Assembly: GCA_021794015.1 (NCBI GenBank)
Contig: JAJYRQ010000001.1
Location: 103,448-167,447 of the forward strand
Reading direction: 5' to 3'
Origin: Deltaproteobacteria bacterium
GTDB taxonomy: Bacteria; Desulfobacterota; Binatia; Binatales; Binataceae
Length of the DNA: 64,000 bases
In this document: in pieces, positions 16,422 through 24,516 of the stretch
Numbering within the stretch: the stretch's first letter is position 1
How the letters are laid out: the number at the start of each line of letters is the position of its first letter
Made by a program: the position numbers and the translations under genes
The notes under the pieces: generated by a model
Database searches by the model: none
Told to the model about the DNA's origin: nothing
The model's input: the letters and a program-made list of their open reading frames with translations, nothing else

Positions 16422-16983
16422 AGCAGAGGCGCAAAGAAAGCGGACTGTGCCGGATGAAGGAGCGCAGCAGGCCGGGTTTGTATTGGAGGGAGCGGGCGTG
16501 TCGGCGGCCGGCGGCGGCGAGCAGATCGACGTCGGGGCAAGCGAGATTGGCCAGCGGCTTAGTCTTGAGGTAGCTCCACACATATTCGACCGGATTCAGC
16601 TCCGGGGCGTAGGGCGGGAAATAGAACTGCTGCCAATCCAGCACATCGAGGAAGACTTGGGTCTGGAGGCTGCGATGGATCTTGGCGCGATCCCAGACCA
16701 AGAGCAGCGGATTACGAAAGTGGCGAGCGAGCTGCTGCAGGAACCCCCGCACCGCGGCGGAATCGAAGTTCGCATCGACCCGCAACTGAAAGTACAGGCG
16801 CAGCTCGCGCCGGTCGGGGCTGACGCAAAGCGCGGCGATAGCAGAGACCTTCTTGAGGTTGCTGGCACGATGCCGGAGGGCTGGAGTTTGCCCGCGCGGG
16901 CTCCAGGTGCGTCGCACCACCGGGAGCAGGAGCAGCCCGCTCTCGTCGACGAAAACCAGCCATCCGTTCAGCCGCCGGGCTTT
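16420..16983 (-). CDS. IS630 transposase, C-terminal DDE part (orfB, reached by frameshift)
   Basis: This frame has no good start of its own. After slippage it continues ARRLNGWLVFVDESGLLLLP, with the first catalytic Asp in FVDES. It then runs through LLVWDRAKIHRS (second Asp) to FPPYAPELNPVEYVWSYLK (Glu), the DDE_3/IS630 signature. The stop lies inside the left terminal repeat. The fused product would be about 342 residues, the usual IS630 length. Confidence 0.85.
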   Translation of the reverse strand, partial: KARRLNGWLVFVDESGLLLLPVVRRTWSPRGQTPALRHRASNLKKVSAIAALCVSPDRRELRLYFQLRVDANFDSAAVRGFLQQLARHFRNPLLLVWDRAKIHRSLQTQVFLDVLDWQQFYFPPYAPELNPVEYVWSYLKTKPLANLACPDVDLLAAAGRRHARSLQYKPGLLRSFIRHSPLSLRLC

Positions 16984-17447
16984 TTTTTAATCCGCGGCCA
17001 TTGCTCTCTAACCCAGCGCTGGATGCCTTCCTCGTCCCGCTCCAACGCCCGCCGGGTCGGACGCTGCGGGCTAAAGCCCAGCGAACGCAGCAGCCGGCCA
17101 ATGTGATCGACGTGATAACTGATCCCGAACCGGCGCCGAATCACTTGCGCTACCCGCGGGCAGGTCCACAGGTCGCTCTCGAAGCCGCTCGCCGCCGCTC
17201 CGCGCAGAACAATCGCCTCCAACTGCTCGCGCTGGCGCGCGGTCAACTTCGAGGGGCGACCCGGCACCGGTCGCGCCGCCAATCCCTCCGCCCCCTGCTT
17301 GCGATATGCCGCATGCCAGCGCCGCACGCTGCGCCGGTCGACCCCGACCAGCCGCGCCACCTCGACCGGCGCGCGCCCTTCTTTCAGCAGCGCGATTGCC
17401 CGTTGCCGACGCCGCTCCAACTGCTTCGCATTCCCCACCGGCCGCAT
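16968..17447 (-). CDS. IS630 transposase, N-terminal HTH part (orfA)
   Basis: From ATG 17447 (MRPVGNAKQLERRRQRA) about 159 residues encode a helix-turn-helix domain (EVARLVGVDRRSVRRWHAAY) and a second winged helix (GISYHVDHIGRLLRSLGF). It ends at RIKKKPGG-stop. The AAAAAAAA run encoding KKK lets ribosomes slip by -1 into the catalytic frame. An upstream in-frame start at 17480 would lie inside the terminal repeat and is less likely. Confidence 0.85.
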   Translation of the reverse strand: MRPVGNAKQLERRRQRAIALLKEGRAPVEVARLVGVDRRSVRRWHAAYRKQGAEGLAARPVPGRPSKLTARQREQLEAIVLRGAAASGFESDLWTCPRVAQVIRRRFGISYHVDHIGRLLRSLGFSPQRPTRRALERDEEGIQRWVREQWPRIKKKPGG

Positions 17448-17473
17448 CTTCCACCTCCACCGGCCGGTAGTAT

Positions 17474-17500
17474 AGGACATTGCTTACGCAGGCGTCAATA
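17474..17500 (+). repeat. IS630 right terminal inverted repeat
   Basis: Begins AGGACATTGCTTACG and ends with GTCAATA. It pairs with the left repeat at 16395-16421, and an outer TA is present. The inner AGGACATT core is identical in both copies. Confidence 0.8.
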
Positions 17501-17775
17501 GCTTGTCTTTGGGCGGCGCAGCTTGTGCAACGTCTAGCCCGGCGGCGATTTCGGTGTCAAGCTTCCGGCCGGCCGCTGAAGCCGTCGCAGAGATGGCGCG
17601 CGAGGCGCGGTCGAGCTGCTGGCACGGGGGCCTCCCGGCCGCCTCCGCGCCGCATTGTGGCCTCGCCGTCGCGTGCGGTCGCCGGAGATCTCTCCGCGCC
17701 GGTCGTTACACCTGCCGAGCTACGGCCCGGCGCTGCGCGCACTTTGCCGCTCCAGACCGCGCTTCCCGGCGCGGT

Positions 17776-18222
17776 TCAGGCTTCGTCGAACGGGAGCGAC
17801 TCGACGAATTTCGCCAGACGGCCCGCTTCGCCGCGTGTCAGGTCGCGCGGCAGTTCGAGAGTTATTTGCAGGTCCGGTCTCAGTTGGAAACCGTGTGCTA
17901 TGAGATCGGGTTCCTCCTCCATGTCGAGCGATGCCTGACCCTCAGGAAGCTGCTGTACGGTTTCCTCCTCGCCGGAGGCGGCCTTGCCGACCTCAACCAG
18001 ACTGGCGGTCCACTGAAAGCGCGACGGATGAGACCAACGTCCAGGCAGGTAACGCCCGAATCCGAGAGACTCGAGTTGCTTGAAGACGCGCACGATGTCG
18101 CTGCGGGTTACGTCTTCGCCTGCGCCTCTGAGCTTCCACAGAAGGTAGTCCACCTTGACGGCGGTGCGGTTTCGCTGGTAGCCGGCAAAACCGTCCAGCA
18201 TCAGGCGCGCCACGTGACGCAC
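17776..18222 (-). CDS. Hypothetical protein
   Basis: A 148-residue product from a GTG at 18222. The first 70 residues look like a compact helical or winged-helix domain (DYLLWKLRGAGEDVTRSDIV, VFKQLESLGFGRYLPGRW). The C-terminal half is acidic with ITLELPRDLTRGEAGRLAKF. Composition and codon use are protein-like, unlike the surrounding non-coding DNA. I do not recognise the family. It lies between the IS630 element and the lipoprotein gene and may be island cargo. No partner gene is visible. Confidence 0.6.
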   Translation of the reverse strand: MRHVARLMLDGFAGYQRNRTAVKVDYLLWKLRGAGEDVTRSDIVRVFKQLESLGFGRYLPGRWSHPSRFQWTASLVEVGKAASGEEETVQQLPEGQASLDMEEEPDLIAHGFQLRPDLQITLELPRDLTRGEAGRLAKFVESLPFDEA

Positions 18223-18337
18223 GCCACGCGGGCCGCCTGCGCGGCGCGAGGTGACGTTCGCTGCGCGGCTCCCTGGCGCACCTCGGGCGGTGTGGGGTAA
18301 AGTTGCGGCGGCAAGCGGCCGCGCCTATCATCGAGGC

Positions 18338-19162
18338 GTGGACTGGCGGCGGCCTGTTGCGCAAGGGCTGGCTTTCACGTTTCTTGCCGGATGCGTCGGA
18401 TGCACCCCGCCTCCGACCGCTTATCCGCAGATGAACGCCACGCAATCCAGCTTTAGCGCCGGAGGCTTGCAGGCAGGCGTGGGCAGCTTCGCCGGTTCCT
18501 CCCTAACTGGCGCAGGCGGCCAGAGCTTCCCGTACGCGAGCCCTGACCGAGGCGGCCATCAGCACGTTGCCCCCGGCCTTGGCCCCGAAGAACAGGCGCA
18601 GGAGCTAACCCGCTACTTGCATCAGCACAGGCTCCCGCTGGTCGGCGCGGAGGTGACCAAAGGCTCGGACGGCCGGCGCCGCGTGATGCTCTACGGCTTT
18701 GTGGCAACTGATTTCGGCAAGCGCGACGCGGCGCGCAAGGCACTCCGGTTCCTCGACGACCCTACGCTTCAGGTAATGAATCGGGTCGAGGTGCGGCCGG
18801 AGTTGCTCGCGATGGGCAACCGCGGCGCCATCTACCACTCCGGCGGCAGCCCGAGCATGGCGCAAGCCGGGAGCGGGAGTGCGAGTTCCGGGCTCGGCCT
18901 TGGCCCGTCCCCACCGGTGGCCGGAACCACTCCTTGGGGCAACGCGCAGAGCTACGCGAACCAGGGGCAGCCGCTGCAGCAGCAATACCAGCAGTCGAGT
19001 TCTGCGGGCAGTTGGGCGAGCACGCTGTTGCCGCTTGCGGGGATCATAGGGATCGGCGCGCTCAGCCTTTTCGGCGGCGGCTTCGGTTACGGGATGCCGT
19101 TCGGCTATGGGATGCCGTACGGGTACGGCATGCCCTTTGGCTACGGGATGCCCATCTTCTAG
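18338..19162 (+). CDS. Lipoprotein with Gly-Tyr-Gly-Met-Pro C-terminal repeats
   Basis: About 274 residues from the GTG at 18338. FTFLAGC gives a clean lipobox (L-A-G-C), so the mature protein should be lipid-anchored in the envelope. A central region (about residues 85-160) has DUF-like alpha/beta character (TRYLHQHRLPLVGAEVTKG; LYGFVATDFGKRDAARKALRF). A long Ser/Gly/Gln linker, a hydrophobic helix (LLPLAGIIGIGALSLFGGG) and a tail of four GYGMPF-type repeats follow. An in-frame start at 18251 lacks signal character. Function is unknown; the repeat tail suggests an envelope-surface role. Confidence 0.75.
   Translation: MDWRRPVAQGLAFTFLAGCVGCTPPPTAYPQMNATQSSFSAGGLQAGVGSFAGSSLTGAGGQSFPYASPDRGGHQHVAPGLGPEEQAQELTRYLHQHRLPLVGAEVTKGSDGRRRVMLYGFVATDFGKRDAARKALRFLDDPTLQVMNRVEVRPELLAMGNRGAIYHSGGSPSMAQAGSGSASSGLGLGPSPPVAGTTPWGNAQSYANQGQPLQQQYQQSSSAGSWASTLLPLAGIIGIGALSLFGGGFGYGMPFGYGMPYGYGMPFGYGMPIF
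19087..19158 (+). repeat. In-gene tandem repeat encoding YGMP(F/Y)G units
   Basis: Four consecutive 18-bp units encode Tyr-Gly-Met-Pro-Phe/Tyr-Gly or a close variant at the end of the lipoprotein. Wobble positions differ among the units, so this is not a very recent slippage expansion. Confidence 0.85.
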
Positions 19163-19257
19163 CGACGGCGGGCCATCGCATGGCCGCGAGGATGGAGGCG
19201 CCTTTTTCTTTGATTCTCGCGCATGGGCGCCGGCAGGTTCGCTCCGGTCTCCTCCCG

Positions 19258-19736
19258 CACGGCAAACGCGCGGGGGACCGCGCGAGGTCCTTCGACTCGG
19301 CCCGAAAACGGGCCTCGCTCAGGATGACGGAAGGGGGTGCCCGGGGACGGGCCTCGCTCGGGATGACGAAAGGGGGTGCCCGGGGACGGGCCTCGGAGGG
19401 CGCTCTCGCTTCGTTCAGGGTGCCGAAGCGGCAGCTCAGGAGGGTAGCAGGAGGAACAGGCGCGCTTCACTCGACGCGCCGCAGCGTGGCGCGCTGCCGA
19501 GGGAATTCCCGGGGGCGTGGTACCTGATGGCAAACGCGCGGGGGACCGCGCGAGGTCCTTCGACTCGGCCCGGAGACGGGCCTCGCTCAGGATGACGGAA
19601 GGGGGTGCCCGGGGATGGGCCTCGGAGGTTTCTCCCGCTTCGCTCAGGGTGCCGAAGCGGCAGCTCAGGAGGGTAGCAGGAGGAACAGGCGCGCTTCGCT
19701 CGACGCGCCGCAGCGTGGCGCGCTGCCGAGGGGAGC
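19258..19736 (+). repeat. Two tandem copies of an intergenic repeat
   Basis: Copy 1 starts at about 19260 and copy 2 at about 19529. Each opens with GGCAAACGCGCGGGGGACCG and closes near GCGTGGCGCGCTGCCGAGGG, with high identity. Copy 1 carries an extra internal CGGGCCTCGCTCGGGATGAC-type subunit, making it about 40 bp longer. The reverse complement contains TCATCCTGAGCGAGGC and GTCGAAGGACC, the core of a dispersed intergenic repeat family seen in many environmental genomes. No reading frame here looks protein-like. Confidence 0.85.
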
Positions 19737-20906
19737 TCAGCCAGCCCCGATCTCCGTGGCGAAGGCTCGCAGGTCGTCGGCGAGCATCTGCGGCTCTTCA
19801 AGCGCGGCGAAATGGCCTCCGCGCGGCATCACGGTCCAGCGCCTCAGGTTGAATATTCGCTCGACCCAGGCGCGCGGCGGCCGAACGATCTCCGCCGGAA
19901 AGACCGCGACACCGGTGGGCGTCTCGATTCGCGGGCCGGAATCGGGAAGCCAGGGGCGCTGCCTGAATTCGTAGTAGAGGCGGATCGAAGAATTGATCGT
20001 CTCGGTCACCCAGTAGATCATCACCGCGGTCAGCAGTTGGTCCTTGGTGAAGCGACGCTCGATATCGCCGCGGCAATCGCTCCAGGTTCGGTACTTCTCG
20101 ACGATCCAGGCGCAAAGCCCGGCCGGCGAGTCGTTGAGCGCGTAGCCAAGCGTCTGCGGCTTGGTTCCCTGTATCCACTGGTAGCCCGACTCAAGGCGCC
20201 TGAAGCGGTCCAGGTCACCTAGAAAAACCTTTTCCTCGGCGCTCAACTCGGTTCCCTGCGGGGTCTGCGAAGCGCCGACCGGGACCATGCTGAGATGCAG
20301 CCCCACGACCTCGGAGCGGTAAGCCTCGGCCATCCGCGAAGCGATCACCGCGCCCCAGTCGCCGCCGTGAACCACAAACCGGCGGTAGCCCAGGACTTCA
20401 GTCATCAGCTTGCAAAACAACTCCGCCATGAACTGCACGTTGACCCCGCGCCGGGCCACGCGGTCGGAAAAGCCGTAGCCGGGAAGCGAAGGGGCGACCA
20501 GGGGAAAGCCTGCCGCGGTCCCGTGGCCTTGCACCGCGCCGCCTCTTGCACCAAGCAGCGGGATTACGCGGGCGAACTCGAAAGGCGAGCTGGGCCATCC
20601 GTGAAGAAGCAGCACCGGCAGGGCGTCGGGATTGGCGCCCGACTCGTGGATGAAATGCAGTCGCATGCCGTCCACAGATGCCCGATACTGCGCCAGGTTG
20701 TTCAGCTCGCGCTCCTGGGCGCGCCAGTCGTAGCGCTCAAGCCAATATTCAAGCAACGCTTGAAGAAAGGCGCGCTCCGTGCCGTATTCCCAGCCCGCGC
20801 CGGGAACCTCGTCGGGCAGCCGCGTGCGCCCAAGCCGCGCCTGCAGGTCCTCCAGCACGGCCTCGGACACCGCGATGCGAAACGGCTCGGGCGTGGCGGC
20901 GGTCAT
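19737..20906 (-). CDS. Epoxide hydrolase (EHN-domain alpha/beta hydrolase)
   Basis: A 389-residue protein. An N-terminal EHN-type cap (about residues 1-110, PFRIAVSEAVLEDLQARL) precedes the alpha/beta-hydrolase core. The oxyanion motif is LLHGWPSSPFEF, the nucleophile elbow is VHGGDWGAVIAS (Asp in place of Ser, as in epoxide hydrolases), and the catalytic His is in PRGGHFAALEEP. It opens epoxides to diols. The first codon overlaps the YqeY stop (ATGA), so the two genes are probably co-transcribed. Confidence 0.92.
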   Translation of the reverse strand: MTAATPEPFRIAVSEAVLEDLQARLGRTRLPDEVPGAGWEYGTERAFLQALLEYWLERYDWRAQERELNNLAQYRASVDGMRLHFIHESGANPDALPVLLLHGWPSSPFEFARVIPLLGARGGAVQGHGTAAGFPLVAPSLPGYGFSDRVARRGVNVQFMAELFCKLMTEVLGYRRFVVHGGDWGAVIASRMAEAYRSEVVGLHLSMVPVGASQTPQGTELSAEEKVFLGDLDRFRRLESGYQWIQGTKPQTLGYALNDSPAGLCAWIVEKYRTWSDCRGDIERRFTKDQLLTAVMIYWVTETINSSIRLYYEFRQRPWLPDSGPRIETPTGVAVFPAEIVRPPRAWVERIFNLRRWTVMPRGGHFAALEEPQMLADDLRAFATEIGAG

Positions 20907-21358
20907 CGGCCCTGCCCGCCGGGCGCGGTCGCCTCGGCCAGCGCGTTGCGGGCAAGCTCGCTGGCCAGCTTGCCGTCCATCGCGGCGCCGAAGCGGCTCT
21001 TGAGCGCCTTCATGAGAGTCCCGATGTCGCGCGCGCCGGCGGCGATCTGTTCGGCGATCGCTTGCTTCAGTTCGTCGGCGCCGGCGGCGGCCGGCAGGTA
21101 CTCGTCCAACACGCGCGCCTCGACTTCGTTCTGCGTGACGAGCTCGGCGCGGCCGGCCTTGAGCGCGAAGCCGCGGGCCTCGTCGCGCCGGGCGCGTTCG
21201 CGCTTGATAACGCGGGCGATTTCGATATCGTCGGGCGGCCGGCGCAGTTCTTTTTCAAGGCGGGTGATTTCCGCGAGCACGCCGCGCAGGGTCATGACGC
21301 GCAGGCGCTCGCCGGCTTTCATGGAGCGCTTTAAGTCTGCCTCGATTTTTTGCTTCAT
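20903..21358 (-). CDS. yqeY: GatB/YqeY-domain protein
   Basis: A 151-residue protein of the YqeY family (MKQKIEADLKRSMKAGERLR; LDEYLPAAAGADELKQAIAE; IGTLMKALKSRFGAAMDGKLAS), the usual length and full domain. It resembles the tail domain of the amidotransferase subunit GatB that contacts tRNA, and its role as a free-standing protein is not well established. Here it heads a two-gene unit with the epoxide hydrolase gene through a 4-bp overlap. Confidence 0.93.
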   Translation of the reverse strand: MKQKIEADLKRSMKAGERLRVMTLRGVLAEITRLEKELRRPPDDIEIARVIKRERARRDEARGFALKAGRAELVTQNEVEARVLDEYLPAAAGADELKQAIAEQIAAGARDIGTLMKALKSRFGAAMDGKLASELARNALAEATAPGGQGR

Positions 21359-21736
21359 CTAATCTCCGTGTTTGCGCTGGCGGGGGTGCGCCGGCGGCCG
21401 ATGGCTCGCGTGCAGCCGGCAAGACGCGTTTCCCGGGTCGGCTCAACCGCCAATTATAGCCTGCAACGGCTGGTTTGGCGCCCGCGCTGGCAAGCAATCG
21501 CCAAGGCTGGGCCACGGGGGGGCTGGCCGGCGCGATTTTCCGGGAGCCGGCTGGCGCGCGGCCCAGGCGTATCGACCGGAAGCCGCGTCCGGCTTTGCTG
21601 GAAGCGGCAAGACGTACTATGGCAAAATAGGCCGGATGTGCGCGCGAGTTGGGGCGCGCAGGCGCCGAGGCGGTGTCCCCGGGCGCGCGGCATCCGCCTT
21701 AGGCCGGCACGTTTACGGCGCGGAGGCGAGGGAAAG
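21359..21736 (+). other. 378-bp divergent intergenic region
   Basis: It lies between the minus-strand yqeY and the plus-strand LLM gene and must carry promoters for both. No family-like protein, RNA fold or clear consensus promoter could be picked out. An A/T-rich spot near 21613-21630 (ACTATGGCAAAATAG) is the only obvious melting-prone site. Confidence 0.4.
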
Positions 21737-23002
21737 ATGAAATTCACCTATTTCCACCTGATGCCGTATCGCTTCCTGCCCGAGGGGTTCAAGCAGCGCT
21801 ACCACAGCGTCTGGGTGGATATTCCGAACCGGATCTACGATCCCAAAGTCGGCCATCGGCTTTATCACGAGTACCTCGATCAGCTCGAGTACGCGGCCGA
21901 CCTCGGTTTCGACGCAATCGGCGTCAACGAGCATCATCAGAACGGCTACGGCCTGATGCCGTCGCCCAATTTGATGGCGGCTTCGCTGGCGCGGCGGACG
22001 CGGCAAGCCACGCTGGTCGTTCTGGGCAACTCGATCGCGCTGTACAATCCGCCGGTGCGGGTGGCCGAGGAGTTCGCGATGCTGGATGTGCTGAGCGGCG
22101 GTCGGCTGGTGGCCGGGATGCCGCTGGGCACCTCGATGGATGCCAACTTCTGCTACGGCGCAGTGCCCTCCACGCTGCGCGAGAAGTACCGTGAGGCGCA
22201 CGACCTGATCGTGAGAGCGTGGACCTCGCCCGAGGTTTTTGCCTTCAACGGGAAGTACACCAAGCTGCGCTACGTCAACATCTGGCCGCGGCCGATCCAG
22301 CAGCCCCGTCCGCCGATCTGGATTCCCGGCGGCGGCTCGGTGGAGACCTGGGACTTCGCCGCCGAGCACGACTACCAGTACTCGTTTCTGTCGTACTTCG
22401 GCTACCGCGCCGCGCAAAAGGTCTGTGACGGCTACTGGGAGGTAATGGCGAAAAAAGGCAGGCAGCTTAACCCCTACAGCCTGGGCTTTGCCCTGGGCGT
22501 GGTCGTGACCGATACGGATGCCGACGCGGAGCGCTACTATGCCGAGCACGTCGAGTACTTCTACAACCGCTGCCTGCACATCGCACCGGGCTTTGCCGAC
22601 GCGCCCGGCTACCGCACGCTCAAGTCGATCCAGGCCTCGCTGCTCCCCCAGCCAGACCGCAAGAGCATGGCGATCTTTCCCGAGGGGCTTAAGTGGCGCG
22701 ACTTTATCGAGCGCGGCTTTTTGGTGGCCGGCTCGGCGGCCACGGTCCGCCAGCAGTTGCGCGAGGTGATAAAGGGCCTGCGCTGCGGCCACCTTATCGT
22801 GCTGCAACAGATAGGCTCGATGCCGCCGGAACTGGTCCGGCGCAGCACGGAGCTCTTTGCGCGCGACGTGATGCCGCAGTTGCGGGATCTGTGGAGCGAG
22901 TTCGAAGATCGCTGGTGGCCGAGAGCGCTGCCCGAGACCGAACGGGCCATGCCGGCGCCGGTAGCCATGGCGCGCGCCGGCGCCGACAAGGTGGCGCCAT
23001 GA
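21737..23002 (+). CDS. LLM-class (luciferase-like) flavin/F420-dependent oxidoreductase
   Basis: 421 residues from the ATG at 21737, preceded by a GAGGGAAAG ribosome site. The TIM-barrel luciferase fold is recognised by LEYAADLGFDAIGVNEHHQN, LDVLSGGRLVAGMPLGTS, WPRPIQQPRPPIWIPGGGS and GLRCGHLIVLQQIG. Members use FMNH2 or coenzyme F420. cofD and cofE lie in this window, so F420 is possible but unproven. The stop overlaps the ATG of the next hydrolase gene (ATGA), so the two enzymes are probably sequential in one catabolic pathway. Confidence 0.92.
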   Translation: MKFTYFHLMPYRFLPEGFKQRYHSVWVDIPNRIYDPKVGHRLYHEYLDQLEYAADLGFDAIGVNEHHQNGYGLMPSPNLMAASLARRTRQATLVVLGNSIALYNPPVRVAEEFAMLDVLSGGRLVAGMPLGTSMDANFCYGAVPSTLREKYREAHDLIVRAWTSPEVFAFNGKYTKLRYVNIWPRPIQQPRPPIWIPGGGSVETWDFAAEHDYQYSFLSYFGYRAAQKVCDGYWEVMAKKGRQLNPYSLGFALGVVVTDTDADAERYYAEHVEYFYNRCLHIAPGFADAPGYRTLKSIQASLLPQPDRKSMAIFPEGLKWRDFIERGFLVAGSAATVRQQLREVIKGLRCGHLIVLQQIGSMPPELVRRSTELFARDVMPQLRDLWSEFEDRWWPRALPETERAMPAPVAMARAGADKVAP

Positions 23003-23781
23003 AGACCGTCTACAAGGTCGCCGACGACCGCTTTTCGGTGGAGACCTACGTTACCGGGAGCGGCGAGCCGCTGCTCTTCCTGCACGGGGCGGGCGGGCTT
23101 ATCGGCTTCGAGCCGTTCCTTGACCTGCTTGGCGAGCGCTACACCGTATACGCACCGCATCTGCCGGGCTACGGCGAGTCAACCGGCGGGGAGTTCATCG
23201 AGGACGTGTTTGACGCCGCGCTCTTCTACCACCAGCTCATGGACGAGCTAGGCATCCCGAGCGCCCATATCGTGGGCCATTCGATGGGCGCGATGCTGGC
23301 TGCCGAGACTGCGGCACTCGACACCCGCAGGGCGAGGAAGCTTGTGCTGGCCTCGGCCGCCGGTTTTTGGCTCGACCGGCATCCGATCGCCGATCTCTTC
23401 GCCACCCCTTTCAACGAGCTGGCGGCGCTCATCTTCCACGATCCCAAATCGGCGCTGGCGCAGGCGCTGACTGCGGTGCCCGACGACCAGGGCGCGATAC
23501 TGGCGCTTTACCTCGAGCGCATGAAACGGCTCGGCATGGCGAGCCGGTTTCTGTGGCCGATTCCCGAGCGCGGGCTTGGCAAGCGCGCCTACCGGATCGC
23601 CGCGCCGACGCTGCTCATCTGGGGCGAGAGCGACCGGCTGATTCCCCCGGCCTATGCCGAGGAGTTCCTAAGCCGAATCCGCAACTGCCGCCTGGAAATC
23701 ATCCGCGAGGCCGGCCACATGGTCATGTACGAGCGGCCGCAAGCGTTCGTCAAGGCCGTGTGCGATTTCCTGGCTGCTTAA
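22999..23781 (+). CDS. Alpha/beta-fold hydrolase
   Basis: A 260-residue protein with oxyanion region LLFLHGAGGLIGF, nucleophile elbow VGHSMGAMLA (Ser), acid in LIWGESDRLIPP (Asp) and a catalytic His in REAGHMVMYERP: a complete Ser-Asp-His triad. The sequence resembles meta-cleavage-product hydrolases and related C-C or ester hydrolases. It is translationally coupled to the LLM oxidoreductase by a 4-bp overlap, which suggests it processes that enzyme's product. The substrate is not deducible. Confidence 0.92.
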   Translation: MKTVYKVADDRFSVETYVTGSGEPLLFLHGAGGLIGFEPFLDLLGERYTVYAPHLPGYGESTGGEFIEDVFDAALFYHQLMDELGIPSAHIVGHSMGAMLAAETAALDTRRARKLVLASAAGFWLDRHPIADLFATPFNELAALIFHDPKSALAQALTAVPDDQGAILALYLERMKRLGMASRFLWPIPERGLGKRAYRIAAPTLLIWGESDRLIPPAYAEEFLSRIRNCRLEIIREAGHMVMYERPQAFVKAVCDFLAA

Positions 23782-23880
23782 GCGCGCGGCGGCCCCGGCG
23801 CAAGCCGCGCCGCAACGCCGGCTTCAGCGCGCGGGCTGCGCGGCTGAGGCCGGCGCGATAGCCTGCAACGGCGCAGGCGG

Positions 23881-24300
23881 CTAGAGCCGGTAGACGAGCA
23901 GGTAGACCACGACCCCGGTAAGCGATACGTAAACCCACACCGGCCAGGTCCAGCGCGCCAACCGGCGATGGGCCCGAAAACGGCCGCGCAGCGCGCGCAC
24001 AAGCGTCAGCGCCACCAGCGGCGCAAGCGCCGCTGCCAGCGTCGTATGCGAGATGAGAATCGCGAAGTAAACCGGACGGATCCATCCCTGCCCGGCAAAG
24101 CGCACGTCGCCCACGTGATAGTGATAAACCAGGTACGAGACCAGAAACGCCAGCGACACGCCCAGCGCCGAAAGCATGCAGAGCCGATGCAGCCGCACCC
24201 GGCCGCGGCGAATCGCCGCAAAACCGGCTACCAGCAAAAGCCCCGCCAAGCCGTTTAGCGCCGCGTCAAGCGGCGCCAGCGCATGGTACGACAGCGTCAC
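23881..24300 (-). CDS. DUF420 membrane protein (cytochrome oxidase assembly-like)
   Basis: A 139-residue protein with four transmembrane helices. The family residues LHRLCMLSALGVSLAFLVSY, SYLVYHYHVGD, YFAILISHTTLAA and HRRLARWTWPVWVYVSLTGV match DUF420. The conserved His residues at helix ends resemble haem or copper ligands. Members, including CtaM of Gram-positive bacteria, are linked to haem-copper oxidase maturation. No oxidase genes are in the window. Confidence 0.88.
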   Translation of the reverse strand: MTLSYHALAPLDAALNGLAGLLLVAGFAAIRRGRVRLHRLCMLSALGVSLAFLVSYLVYHYHVGDVRFAGQGWIRPVYFAILISHTTLAAALAPLVALTLVRALRGRFRAHRRLARWTWPVWVYVSLTGVVVYLLVYRL

Positions 24301-24516
24301 AACTCATCCCCGGCAAGAGGGATTCTCTCTAAGCCGCGCTCGCAGAACAAGGCCGCAGCCCGCGCTGGCGTTGGCCCCGGCGGCGCTCTCGCGTATCGTT
24401 TTTAGTTGCGGGCGGCAGCGGCAACGGCGGCCAACGCGCCAGCCTGGCTCGCAACGCGCTTTCCAGGAGCGTGGCCGCGTCGGGCGCGGATGGCGGCGTC
24501 GTATACGGAGGAGAAG

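Larger units (their letters stand above)
16395..17500 (-). mobile_element. IS630-family insertion sequence, complete with inverted repeats
   Basis: A 1.1-kb element bounded by imperfect inverted repeats at 16395-16421 and 17474-17500 (27 positions, 6 mismatches). TA dinucleotides lie at both outer ends, as expected for IS630 target duplication. It holds two overlapping minus-strand frames: a helix-turn-helix part (16968-17447) and a DDE catalytic part (16420-16983). They are joined at a run of eight A residues (16981-16988 on the complement), a classic slippery site. No internal stop interrupts either part, so the element looks recently active. Confidence 0.88.

Noticed and set aside
19171-19206. 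GGCCAT/ATGGCC hairpin then CCTTTTTCTTT after the lipoprotein gene
   Set aside because: The T-run is too far from the hairpin for a standard rho-independent terminator.
21455-23875. 15-base identity ATAGCCTGCAACGGC at two intergenic places
   Set aside because: One such match is expected by chance in 64 kb of biased DNA.
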